Shown: positions 57,338 to 64,000 of the stretch, in pieces
Numbering within the stretch: the first letter of the stretch is position 1
How the letters are laid out: every line of letters starts with the position of its first letter
Assembly: GCF_009380135.2 (NCBI RefSeq)
Contig: NZ_WHUT02000001.1
Coordinates: forward strand, 646,308 to 710,307
Reading direction: 5' to 3'
Source of the DNA: Fertoeibacter niger
Lineage (GTDB): Bacteria; Pseudomonadota; Alphaproteobacteria; Rhodobacterales; Rhodobacteraceae
DNA: 64,000 nucleotides
Notes under the pieces: model-generated
Databases searched by the model: none
Told to the model about the DNA's origin: nothing
What the model saw: only the letters and a program-made list of their open reading frames with translations
Made by a program: the position numbers and the translations under genes

Positions 57338-58528
57338 ATGTCCTCCCCGCTTTTGCGTCAGGCACTTGTGCTGGGCGCGCTGTCCACAGTCGGGCCTTTT
57401 GCCATCGACATGTATCTGCCCGCGATGCCCGCGATTGCCGACGACATCGGCGCGACCGTGCCTGCGATGCAGGGCACGATCACCGCCTATTTCATCGCCT
57501 TTGGCCTCGCACAGCTGATCTATGGCCCCTGGGCCGATCAGGCCGGGCGGCGCGTGCCGCTGTATGCGGGGCTGGCGATTTTCATCATCGGTTCGGTGAT
57601 CTGCACCTTTGCCACCTCGCCCGAGGCGCTGATGGCGGGGCGGTTCGTGCAGGGGCTGGGCGGGGCCGCCGTGATGGTGGTGCCGCGCGCCATCATCCGC
57701 GACCTGTATACCGGGCACGAGGCGACGCGGCTTATGGCCGCCATCATGCTGGTGATTTCCGTGTCACCCATGCTGGCGCCGCTGGCGGGGGCGGGGCTGA
57801 TCGCCGTCACCGACTGGCGGGCGATCTTCGGCTTTCTTGGGGTCGCGGCGTTGGCGAGCCTTGCCATGACGCGGTTCGTGCTGCCCGAAACCCTGCCCGC
57901 ATCGGCGCGCCAACCGGTTTCGGTGGCCGCCCTGTGGGCCGGGGCAAAGATGCTGCTCACGCATCGCGGCTTTCTGGGGCTGACCTTTCTGGGCGGCTTT
58001 GGCATGGCGAGTTTCTTTGTGTTCATCGCCTCGGCGTCGTTTGTCTATTCCGAGGCGTTCGGCCTTTCGCCCACCGGGTTCTCGCTGGCCTTTGCGGTGA
58101 ATGCGCTGGGGTTCTTTGCCGCTTCGCAGATGGCGGCGGGGCTGGGGCAGAAACACGGGGCCGTGACGGTGGCGCTGTGGGCCACGGCCGGCTTTGCGGC
58201 CTTTACCGTGGGTTTGTTCGTGGTTGCGCTTCTGGGGCTGACCAGCCTGCCGGTGGTGATCGGCGGCCTGTTCCTGGCAAATGCCTGCCTGGGGCTGGTG
58301 ATCCCCACCACGATGGTGCTGGCGCTGGAGGAACATGGCGAGCATGCGGGGCTGGCCTCCTCGCTGGGCGGCACGTTGCAGATGCTGGCGGGCGGCGCGA
58401 TGATTGCCGTCACCGGGCCGTTCTTTGACGGCACGGTGGTGCCGATGCTGGCGGCGATTGCGCTGTGCGGGGTGCTGGCCCTTGTGCTGAGCCGGGTGGT
58501 GGTGGTGCGCCAGCCCGCGCTGGCCTGA
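57338..58528 (+). CDS. Multidrug efflux MFS transporter, Bcr/CflA type
   Basis: A 396-residue, 12-helix exporter. The N-terminal helix with D in FAIDMYLPAMPAIADDIGA and the loop YGPWADQAGRRVPLYAG are signatures of the Bcr/CflA (DHA1) drug-efflux subfamily; the second half includes LGLVIPTTMVLALEEHGEHAG. Start ATG (MSSPLLRQALV) follows AAGGAAATCCCCC; an ATG twelve codons earlier is not supported by a ribosome site. Convergent with dusA. Confidence 0.94.
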   Translation: MSSPLLRQALVLGALSTVGPFAIDMYLPAMPAIADDIGATVPAMQGTITAYFIAFGLAQLIYGPWADQAGRRVPLYAGLAIFIIGSVICTFATSPEALMAGRFVQGLGGAAVMVVPRAIIRDLYTGHEATRLMAAIMLVISVSPMLAPLAGAGLIAVTDWRAIFGFLGVAALASLAMTRFVLPETLPASARQPVSVAALWAGAKMLLTHRGFLGLTFLGGFGMASFFVFIASASFVYSEAFGLSPTGFSLAFAVNALGFFAASQMAAGLGQKHGAVTVALWATAGFAAFTVGLFVVALLGLTSLPVVIGGLFLANACLGLVIPTTMVLALEEHGEHAGLASSLGGTLQMLAGGAMIAVTGPFFDGTVVPMLAAIALCGVLALVLSRVVVVRQPALA

Positions 58529-58538
58529 CCGGCGCGGG

Positions 58539-58557
58539 CGGGCACAGGCCCTGCCCG
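58539..58557. terminator. Hairpin between convergent MFS and dusA genes
   Basis: CGGGCA (58539-58544) pairs with TGCCCG (58552-58557) around CAGGCCC. It lies in the 46-base convergent spacer, so it could serve both genes, but there is no T tract and the stem is short. Confidence 0.3.
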
Positions 58558-58574
58558 ACCGCCGCCTGCGCGGT

Positions 58575-59579
58575 TCACGCCGCGCGGGCCTGCACCGCCT
58601 CTAGTGCGCGGTCCAAAAGGTCAAGCCCCGCGCCGGGCCGCGTGGCCCCCTCTGACAGCACGCGCCGCCAGCCCCGCGCCCCGGGCTGGCCCGCAAAAAG
58701 GCCCAGCATGTGCCGGGTGATCTGGTGCAGCCGCCCGCCCTCAGCCAGATGCCCGGCGATGTAGGGCCGCATGGCATCAATGACCTGAACAGCATCCGGC
58801 GCAAAATCATCGCCCCACAGCGCATCTGCCCCCAGCAGCACAGCGCCGGGGTCGTGATAGGCCGCACGGCCCACCATCACGCCATCAAGCCCCTGATCCA
58901 GCAGGTCTTTGGCCTGCGCCAAGGTGGTCACGCCGCCGTTGATGCAGATGGTCAACTGCGGGAAAGCGGCCTTCATCGCCAGCACCAAAGGATAATCCAG
59001 CGGCGGGATTTCACGGTTTTCCTTGGGGCTGAGGCCCTGAAGCCAGGCCTTGCGCGCATGGATGATGACATGCCGCACCCCGGCCTGCGCGATCTGGTCG
59101 ATGAACGCGGGCAGCACCTGTTCGGGCACCTGGTCATCCACGCCGATGCGGCATTTCACCGTGACAGGCACCGGGCTTTCGCCGATCATCGCCGCCACGC
59201 ATTCGGCGACCAGCGCGGGCCGTTCCATCAGCACCGCGCCAAAACAGCCCGACTGCACCCGGTCTGACGGGCAGCCCACATTCAGGTTGATCTCGTCATA
59301 GCCATAAGGCACCGCCAGCCGCACCGCCTGCGCCAGTTCCGCCGGGTCGGAGCCACCCAGTTGCAGGGCCACCGGATGCTCTGCCGCGCCATGCCCCAGC
59401 AGCCGGTCACGCGGCCCATGGATCACCGCCGCCGCCGTGACCATCTCGGTATATAGCATCGCGCGCCGGGTGAACTGGCGGTGGAAATGGCGGCAATGCC
59501 GGTCCGTCCAGTCCATCATCGGAGCCACGGAAAGCATGTGAGCGTTGTTTTTATTTGGTTTTTCTGTTGTTTTGCTCAC
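58575..59579 (-). CDS. dusA: tRNA-dihydrouridine synthase A with an element-derived 5' end
   Basis: Reduces uridine 20 in the D-loop of tRNAs, FMN-dependent. Core features are LSVAPMMDWTDRHCRHFHRQ at the start, NLNVGCPSDRVQSGCFGAVL with the catalytic cysteine, HARKAW and GVMVGRAAYHDPG. The first 14 residues (MSKTTEKPNKNNAH, GTG start) are encoded by conspicuously AT-rich DNA and are not part of the conserved core; MLSVAPMM would be the ancestral-looking start but has no ribosome site. This fits integration of an element into the 5' end of dusA that supplied a new start. Confidence 0.94.
   Translation of the reverse strand: MSKTTEKPNKNNAHMLSVAPMMDWTDRHCRHFHRQFTRRAMLYTEMVTAAAVIHGPRDRLLGHGAAEHPVALQLGGSDPAELAQAVRLAVPYGYDEINLNVGCPSDRVQSGCFGAVLMERPALVAECVAAMIGESPVPVTVKCRIGVDDQVPEQVLPAFIDQIAQAGVRHVIIHARKAWLQGLSPKENREIPPLDYPLVLAMKAAFPQLTICINGGVTTLAQAKDLLDQGLDGVMVGRAAYHDPGAVLLGADALWGDDFAPDAVQVIDAMRPYIAGHLAEGGRLHQITRHMLGLFAGQPGARGWRRVLSEGATRPGAGLDLLDRALEAVQARAA
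59497..59545. other. Candidate attachment-site junction in the dusA 5' end
   Basis: Between the conserved GC-rich dusA codons for LSVAPMMDWTDRHCR and the AT-rich stretch beginning near 59538, base composition changes abruptly. Integrative elements that target dusA recombine at this position and place their integrase next to it, exactly as here. The matching site at the far end lies beyond the window, so the exact core cannot be defined. Confidence 0.5.
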
Positions 59580-59649
59580 TTCGCCGCGCTCCGTCTCGAT
59601 TTCATTTCCGGCGTGTTTTCAATGGTTTGCGCTTGTCCCGATTTTCGAC

Positions 59650-59688
59650 TTGCTACAATGTAGCAAAAAATCAGGGGCTTTGTAGCAA
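59650..59688. promoter_or_regulatory. Inverted plus direct TGTAGCAA repeats in the integrase promoter
   Basis: TTGCTACA-A-TGTAGCAA (59650-59666) is a perfect 8-bp inverted repeat, and TGTAGCAA recurs at 59681-59688, 22 bases (two helical turns) after the second arm. TACAAT inside the palindrome (59654-59659) looks like a -10 element. The last repeat ends three bases before the integrase ATG. Likely a binding site for an autoregulating integrase, an excisionase or a repressor. Confidence 0.6.
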
Positions 59689-59691
59689 ATC

Positions 59692-60765
59692 ATGGGCACG
59701 ATCACCGAACGCCGTAAGAAGGACGGCAGCACGTCCTATACCGCACAACTGCGGATCATGCGAGACGGCAGCGCGGCATCCGTTGCCTCCACCTTCGAGC
59801 GGCGCGCGGCTGCCGAAGCCTGGCTGCGGCGGAAAGAGGCGGAAGCCAAAAAGCCCGGCGGGTTCGAGAAGATCAGCGGCGCGCGCACCGAAGTGAAGGG
59901 TGAAACCCTGGGTGATGCCATCACCAAGTATGTCAGCGAGAGCGAGAAGAAGATCGGGCGAACCAAGACGCAGGTGCTTAATACCATGCTCAGCTACGAG
60001 ATCACCCTCCTGCCCTGCGCCGCCGTCACCTCGCAGGACATTGTGGCCTTCGCGCAAGACCTGCTAGGCGGTGGCCGCCAGCCGCAGACGGTGCAGAATT
60101 ATCTGTCGCACCTCTCGGCCATCTTTGCGGTGGCAAAGCCCGCCTGGGGCCTGCCGCTGGACCCTATGGAAATGAAGGCGGCGATGATGGTCTGCAAGCG
60201 GCTGGGTGTCACGGCGAAATCTGGCAAGCGCAATCGGCGGCCGACCATCGCAGAAATGGACCGGCTGATGACGCATTTCTCCGACAAGCACACCCGGGGC
60301 CGCTCGCTTCCGATGCACATGGTCTGCGCCTTCGCCCTGTTCTCTACGCGGCGGCAGGAGGAAATCACCCGCATCCGCTGGGCTGATCTGGAAGCTGGCC
60401 GCGTGCTGGTGCGCGACATGAAGCACCCCGGCGACAAGGCGGGCAATGACACATGGGTTGACCTGCCGCCCGAGGCCGAGCGGTTCGCGCGCGCCATGCC
60501 GCAGGTGAAGCCGGAAATCTTCCCCTATTCCACCGACGCCATCACCGCCTCGTTCACACGCGCCTGCAAGTTCCTGGAGATTGATGACCTGCACTTCCAC
60601 GACCTGCGCCACGAAGGCGTGTCGCGTCTGTTCGAGATGGGCGGGACGATTCCCGTGGTGGCGGGCGTGTCAGGGCACCGGAGCTGGCAGAGTTTGCAGC
60701 GGTATGCGCATCTGCGGCAGACGGGGGACAGGTGGGTATTGTGGCGCTGGCTTTCAATATTTTGA
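59692..60765 (+). CDS. Tyrosine-recombinase phage integrase
   Basis: A 357-residue site-specific recombinase. N-terminal DNA-binding domain (GTITERRKKDGSTSYTAQLR) is followed by a core-binding domain and the catalytic domain (about 180-345) with all key residues: R220/R221 (FSTRRQEEI), H303 and R306 (FHDLRHEGVSRLF), H329 (SGHRSWQ) and nucleophile Y338 (QRYAHL). Its divergent position 112 bases from the dusA start is typical of dusA-targeting elements. GC content is like the host backbone, unlike the genes that follow. Confidence 0.95.
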   Translation: MGTITERRKKDGSTSYTAQLRIMRDGSAASVASTFERRAAAEAWLRRKEAEAKKPGGFEKISGARTEVKGETLGDAITKYVSESEKKIGRTKTQVLNTMLSYEITLLPCAAVTSQDIVAFAQDLLGGGRQPQTVQNYLSHLSAIFAVAKPAWGLPLDPMEMKAAMMVCKRLGVTAKSGKRNRRPTIAEMDRLMTHFSDKHTRGRSLPMHMVCAFALFSTRRQEEITRIRWADLEAGRVLVRDMKHPGDKAGNDTWVDLPPEAERFARAMPQVKPEIFPYSTDAITASFTRACKFLEIDDLHFHDLRHEGVSRLFEMGGTIPVVAGVSGHRSWQSLQRYAHLRQTGDRWVLWRWLSIF

Positions 60766-60870
60766 GGGCTTAGACCCAGTTCTTGGCAAGATTGCTCGAA
60801 GAAGAAAGATCATTTGACTTCAGCTTCGCAGCATTCAATCATAGGTTGTTGATTCTCTCGGGAATGCCAA

Positions 60871-61254
60871 ATGACGAAGATCTCGTGCGCGATTTTTTTT
60901 CTTTGGCTTACGTCCAATGTTGCATTTTCCGAAACTTGGGGCCCGCCTCATAAAGTAGTAATAGGGACGGTCGTGGAGCTAGACGACGGCGGCCGGATAA
61001 GTGTTAGCTACGGCGACGGATTTCCTCCTAAGGCGCTTACCATACAATTCCTGCTGCCTAGGATTGGCGACAGAATAGATGATTTGCGCGGCATCCTAAT
61101 CGGAACCACAGTTTTATGCGGGTTATACCCTAGCAGAGGGTTTTCAGTCTCCCATGAGGGAATCTGCTACGCAAGAGTCTCCTGTAGCGGTGAGACGCTC
61201 TGCACTCAGTTCGTTGAGATTAGCAGGATGACGAGGAACCTTGGGGACGAGTAA
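60871..61254 (+). CDS. Small secreted hypothetical protein (127 aa)
   Basis: MTKISCAIFFLWLTSNVAFS is a clear signal peptide (cleavage before ETWG). The mature part of about 107 residues holds four cysteines in its second half (VLCG, GICY, VSCSG, TLCTQF), so two disulfides are possible. The DNA is much more AT-rich than the backbone. No family recognised. It lies 47 bases before the RTX gene on the same strand and may be an accessory to it, which is only a context argument. Confidence 0.75.
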   Translation: MTKISCAIFFLWLTSNVAFSETWGPPHKVVIGTVVELDDGGRISVSYGDGFPPKALTIQFLLPRIGDRIDDLRGILIGTTVLCGLYPSRGFSVSHEGICYARVSCSGETLCTQFVEISRMTRNLGDE

Positions 61255-61301
61255 CAGCAACCTGACGCCGAAGCAAAGCGACAGAAGTAATAGAATTCAG
61301 C

Positions 61302-63242
61302 ATGGCGAACGAGATTCAAGACCTGTTTGATAGCAATATTATTAGAGGATTTGACACTGGAGAAACCAATGTGTCGAATCTTGAAGACATAGACGACGAC
61401 GACTATGCAATTAGTACGGCTAGGCTGTCTGATTTGATCAATGCGCTCCAGTATCTGCATGACAACAGCCCGACATTCTCTTCGGCTATTGCAAGGCTAA
61501 CAGGCCCCGATGAAATTTGGATCGATGTTTCCGATACCAATCGACCGCAGGCGTTTTGGGGCTCTGTTTTGCCGTCTGGCGTGACAGGAATTGTTGCCCT
61601 CAGCCATAATGATAACGGGTCCATTATCGACAACAATGGGTATGTGCAACAGCTCAACTTCGCGCGGGTGCTAGCACATGAATTTTTCCATATTCTATAT
61701 GGTATTGGTGATACGACCGCAAACCTTTCGGGAGCCACCGACACGCCACAGGCTGCCTACCAAGGTGGTGCCGTCATCTTTGAAAATGCAGTTTATAATG
61801 AAATTGAAGGATCATCTTACACTGAGCGCACTTCATACGCATCATCCATACCAGCAACTTTTGCGGGCGATAGCCCAGCGCTGAGGACTGCATCATCTGT
61901 GTTGGATGAGTTTTCGGGTATTCTTCAAGGCGACGTCATCAGCTGGACCCTGGGCAATACCGTCGATATTGTACTATTAGCAGCGGAGTCAGACGGCATA
62001 TCTACTGCCCCTGGGCGCAACGTTAATACGAGTAACAACACTTCTATTCAGAGCGACCTCATAATTGGCGTGTATGCCAGCGGGAGTACAGACGATCTTA
62101 TCCAATCCGGGGTGGGAAATGACTTCGTATACGGTTTTGTTGGCAACGACACTATCGACGGTGGCGCAGGTGACGACCATCTATTTGGCGAAGCCGGTGA
62201 CGACGAGGTAATCGGCGCAGAAGGGCTTGACTTTTTGGCGGGCGGTCTTGGCGACGACTTTTTGTTTGGCGGAGACGGAGCAGATGCGCTGCATGGCGGG
62301 GGCGGTGACGATGGACTGTACGGCGGCAATGACGATGATGTAATGTATATCGACGCGTCCGATGCAATTATCTTCGGAGGGAATGGCTTTGACCGCCTAG
62401 TCGCAGTCGAGGCCGAGTCAGGTCCTTTGCCACTTATTGTTGATATGGAATCAAGCGAAGTAGAGTCTATCGTTGCTGGCAGTGGTGACGACACCATCTA
62501 TGGCTTTGGTGGAACTACACGTTACATTGCAGGAGGGGCAGGAAGCGACTCGATCTATATCGACACATCAATTGCTCCAATGGTTATTTGGGCTGGAGAT
62601 GGCGCCGATGAAGTGCATCTTTCTGGGCGCAATTTAGAGGGGATATTGGTAATAGATGCCCCTAATATTACAGAGGAAAATTTCCATCTACTTGATTTGA
62701 GCGATATAGCTGGGGTTAGTAGTTGGGCTCATATTTCAGCGGTGATTATCAACCCAGACTCCTCTGATAGACTATATATTGGGGGCGGTGCCCTAGGGGT
62801 CAGCTTCGTTTACAACCCTGTTGCAGGAATGATTCAGCAGTATGTCAGTGCTGGAGGGAGCGATGGGTGGTTAATTGGCATAGCAGGCATGCGATCTGGT
62901 GCCGGATTTGGCCTAAGCGGTTCCGTACTCGGCGCCACTTATCAGAATGTCGAAGAAGTGTATAGGTTGAATTACGATAGCGATGATAACTGGTTCTTTG
63001 ATCTTGAGCGGTATCCTGGTCCTGACGGATACGTTGAGGGCAACTATGGACATGAGTTGACGAGTGAAAACTATGACTATTCTGAAACAGTGCCTGCAAC
63101 TGAATACGAAGATGAGTATCAGTTGCTTTACTGGCACCATGGCATTGTTCCGAGCGCAGAGATGTATGGATACTTTTTAGCAGGGGGTAGCTTTTCCGGG
63201 CAAACTTTGACTGGCAATGGTGATTTCTCCGTGATGCTTTAG
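61302..63242 (+). CDS. RTX calcium-binding protein with HEFFH putative zinc-peptidase domain
   Basis: A 646-residue protein without a Sec signal peptide. Residues 1-220 form a putative metallopeptidase domain with RVLAHEFFHILYGIGD (H126, E127, H130 as zinc ligands and catalytic base; a glutamate-rich EIEGSSYTER follows). Residues about 268-345 contain RTX nonapeptides (GNDTIDGGAGDDHLFGEAGD and GGGGDDGLYGGNDDD) that bind calcium. The C-terminal 280 residues are acidic and beta-rich. RTX proteins are normally exported by type I secretion, but no transporter gene is in the window. The spacing HExxHxxxGxxD is close to, but one residue longer than, the metzincin motif. Confidence 0.85.
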   Translation: MANEIQDLFDSNIIRGFDTGETNVSNLEDIDDDDYAISTARLSDLINALQYLHDNSPTFSSAIARLTGPDEIWIDVSDTNRPQAFWGSVLPSGVTGIVALSHNDNGSIIDNNGYVQQLNFARVLAHEFFHILYGIGDTTANLSGATDTPQAAYQGGAVIFENAVYNEIEGSSYTERTSYASSIPATFAGDSPALRTASSVLDEFSGILQGDVISWTLGNTVDIVLLAAESDGISTAPGRNVNTSNNTSIQSDLIIGVYASGSTDDLIQSGVGNDFVYGFVGNDTIDGGAGDDHLFGEAGDDEVIGAEGLDFLAGGLGDDFLFGGDGADALHGGGGDDGLYGGNDDDVMYIDASDAIIFGGNGFDRLVAVEAESGPLPLIVDMESSEVESIVAGSGDDTIYGFGGTTRYIAGGAGSDSIYIDTSIAPMVIWAGDGADEVHLSGRNLEGILVIDAPNITEENFHLLDLSDIAGVSSWAHISAVIINPDSSDRLYIGGGALGVSFVYNPVAGMIQQYVSAGGSDGWLIGIAGMRSGAGFGLSGSVLGATYQNVEEVYRLNYDSDDNWFFDLERYPGPDGYVEGNYGHELTSENYDYSETVPATEYEDEYQLLYWHHGIVPSAEMYGYFLAGGSFSGQTLTGNGDFSVML

Positions 63243-63290
63243 TACCTCTTCGCGGCCTTGAGAGGAGGTCTGATAGTTTTTCAATCAGAA

Positions 63291-63563
63291 TTATTGGGCT
63301 TGGCGTTGCTCCGCCGAGACTAGGTCTTCGTATTGAAGTATTGTTGTCGCAAGCAGGTTGGCGACTGTTTCAGTCCGAGCGTTCGCCAACTCCCGCCCCC
63401 GCTTCTCCGCCGCCACGGCATCCATCAGCTCCCCTGCGGTGCGCGGCACCGGGCCGGTCCACCCTGGCGCGGGAATCAGCAGATCGGCTGGCACCACAAT
63501 TCCCGCCGGTTCAGTTCCACAGCCGCTGAGCAGCAGCGCGCAGGCTATCAGACAGCGGTTCAT
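63291..63563 (-). CDS. Rz1-like (LysC-type) outer-membrane spanin lipoprotein
   Basis: A 90-residue lipoprotein: signal with lipobox LLLSGC (C15), then a proline-containing linker (VPADLLIPAPGWTGPVP) and a helical part with AVAAEKRGRELANARTE. This matches Rz1/LysC-type o-spanins of phages. Its start is inside the preceding Rz-like gene, in a different frame, with 53 bases of overlap, the classical Rz/Rz1 arrangement. Confidence 0.8.
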   Translation of the reverse strand: MNRCLIACALLLSGCGTEPAGIVVPADLLIPAPGWTGPVPRTAGELMDAVAAEKRGRELANARTETVANLLATTILQYEDLVSAEQRQAQ

Positions 63564-63804
63564 CGCGTCCCTCCAAGGATTTCAGATCGTGTTCGATGCC
63601 CGCCCAGCGGGCGGCTTCGGCTTCCATGCGCTTCAGATGCGCGCGGTGGACTTCGGCTGACCGCTGGTAGGCGGTGACTTCGGCCTCTGCCGCCGCCAGT
63701 TCGCCCGCCAGCCCGTTCGCCCGCTCGCGCCAGTAATAGGCATGTCCGATCAGGATCACGGCCAGCAGGGCGAGGCCCGCCGCCCGCTTCACCCCGGCGA
63801 TCAT
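63511..63804 (-). CDS. Rz-like inner-membrane spanin
   Basis: A 97-residue protein with one N-terminal membrane helix (AAGLALLAVILIGHAYYW) and a long charged coiled coil (ERANGLAGELAAAEAEVTAY ... LKRMEAEAARWAGIEHDL), the layout of i-spanins that fuse inner and outer membranes in the last step of phage lysis. The ATG used overlaps the endolysin stop (ATGA); a second in-frame ATG lies four codons upstream. Confidence 0.78.
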   Translation of the reverse strand: MIAGVKRAAGLALLAVILIGHAYYWRERANGLAGELAAAEAEVTAYQRSAEVHRAHLKRMEAEAARWAGIEHDLKSLEGRDEPLSDSLRAAAQRLWN

Positions 63805-63880
63805 GCCGCCAACCATTGCTTGACCTTGAAGCCCGGGCAGGCCCGGTTCGCGTGGTCATTGTGGCCGGTGATGTAGTTCG
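63801..63880 (-). pseudogene. 3' fragment of a phage endolysin (amidase type)
   Basis: The last codons before the spanin encode NYITGHNDHANRACPGFKVK then QWLAA and a stop. The GHxD...ACPGF pattern is the C-terminal zinc-site region of N-acetylmuramoyl-L-alanine amidase endolysins. Upstream the same frame reaches a TAG within about six codons, where the sequence turns AT-rich, so the gene is interrupted here. Confidence 0.65.
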
Positions 63881-63883
63881 TCC

Positions 63884-64000
63884 TGAATAACACCTATGCT
63901 ATTGATTTTGCGCTGAAACGTTGCGGTTTTTCTCGCCATGGTCTGCAAGGTTTTGTATAATTTCCGCCGAAACCTTGCAATTTCGGGTCTGTCATGAAGC
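63884..64000. mobile_element. Possible insertion-sequence end at the right edge
   Basis: From about 63884 the DNA is AT-rich and carries no continuation of the endolysin. It includes the imperfect inverted repeat GCAAGGTTT (63946 region) / AAACCTTGC (63970 region) and an ATG at 63993 on the plus strand that could start a transposase. The rest is outside the window, so the identity is unproven. Confidence 0.35.

Larger units (their letters stand above)
59538..64000. mobile_element. Putative dusA-integrated genomic element (left end; continues past window)
   Basis: Begins at the composition break in dusA, then carries an integrase and AT-rich cargo on the plus strand, and phage lysis genes on the minus strand. 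The content suggests a prophage or prophage-derived island. The right boundary is not in the window. Confidence 0.65.

Noticed and set aside
59580..59691. tRNA gene as the integration target of the integrase
   Set aside because: No tRNA cloverleaf or CCA-end sequence is seen; the composition break in dusA explains the target better.
60766..63290. Type I secretion genes for the RTX protein
   Set aside because: No ABC exporter, membrane-fusion protein or TolC-like gene lies in the element part visible here.

Overview
The window is chromosomal DNA from a GC-rich alphaproteobacterium. The gene content and order point to Rhodobacterales (Rhodobacter/Paracoccus-like): a B12-dependent ribonucleotide reductase, LpxI instead of LpxH, a soxBDAG sarcosine oxidase operon, an Atm1-type exporter, a Fur/Mur-type regulator, and the short CCTCC-GGGGATATTT / ATTTTCTGTCTCTAAA intergenic repeats seen throughout that group. 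This assignment is inference from gene content, not from a marker tree.

Layout. 1-3.2 kb: 5' part of nrdJ (minus strand, runs off the left edge) with a candidate NrdR-controlled promoter. 3.6-7.9 kb: two EamA exporters, a Fur-family regulator, enolase and a DUF985 cupin protein. 8-9 kb: an orphan soluble PhoR-like histidine kinase. 9.1-16.9 kb: a myo-inositol catabolic locus (iolR-iolC-iolD-iolE-iolB on the minus strand and a divergent Gfo/Idh/MocA dehydrogenase) with near-identical palindromes at both ends of iolR. 17-29.3 kb: a long envelope/isoprenoid/translation operon on the minus strand, pyrH-frr-uppS-cdsA-dxr-rseP-small ORF-bamA-ompH-fabZ-lpxA-lpxI-lpxB. 29.5-38 kb, plus strand: miaA, an AraC-type regulator and a complete peptide-type ABC importer (Tat-type binding protein, two permeases, fused double ATPase). 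38-45.8 kb, minus strand: two small membrane proteins, der, bamB, a YfgM-like protein, an Atm1-type ABC exporter and a proline/alanine-rich LysM protein. 45.9-48.5 kb: LOG-family hydrolase, metallophosphoesterase, Fe/Mn superoxide dismutase and a secreted hypothetical protein. 48.6-54.3 kb: soxB-[inserted segment]-soxD-soxA-soxG. 54.6-58.5 kb: ccmI, ruvX, a DUF1289 protein, an AT-richer orphan gene and a Bcr/CflA-type MFS exporter.

From about 59.54 kb to the right edge the sequence becomes an integrated element. dusA (minus strand) has an AT-rich, apparently element-supplied 5' end. Just beyond it lies a divergent tyrosine-recombinase integrase, then markedly AT-rich cargo: a small secreted protein and a 646-residue RTX protein with an HEFFH zinc-peptidase motif. 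A phage-type lysis module follows on the minus strand: the 3' end of an endolysin, an Rz-like i-spanin and an overlapping Rz1-like lipoprotein. The endolysin reading frame breaks near 63.88 kb, where a different AT-rich sequence begins, possibly the end of an insertion sequence that continues outside the window.

Most of the window is ordinary core genome. The parts most worth a second look are the dusA-integrated element with its RTX peptidase and lysis genes, the partial soxB duplication with two extra small genes inside the sox operon, the 58-bp tandem repeat between soxB and ccmI, the bipartite box-plus-hairpin dispersed repeats, and the iol palindromes. No CRISPR array, rRNA or tRNA gene was found.
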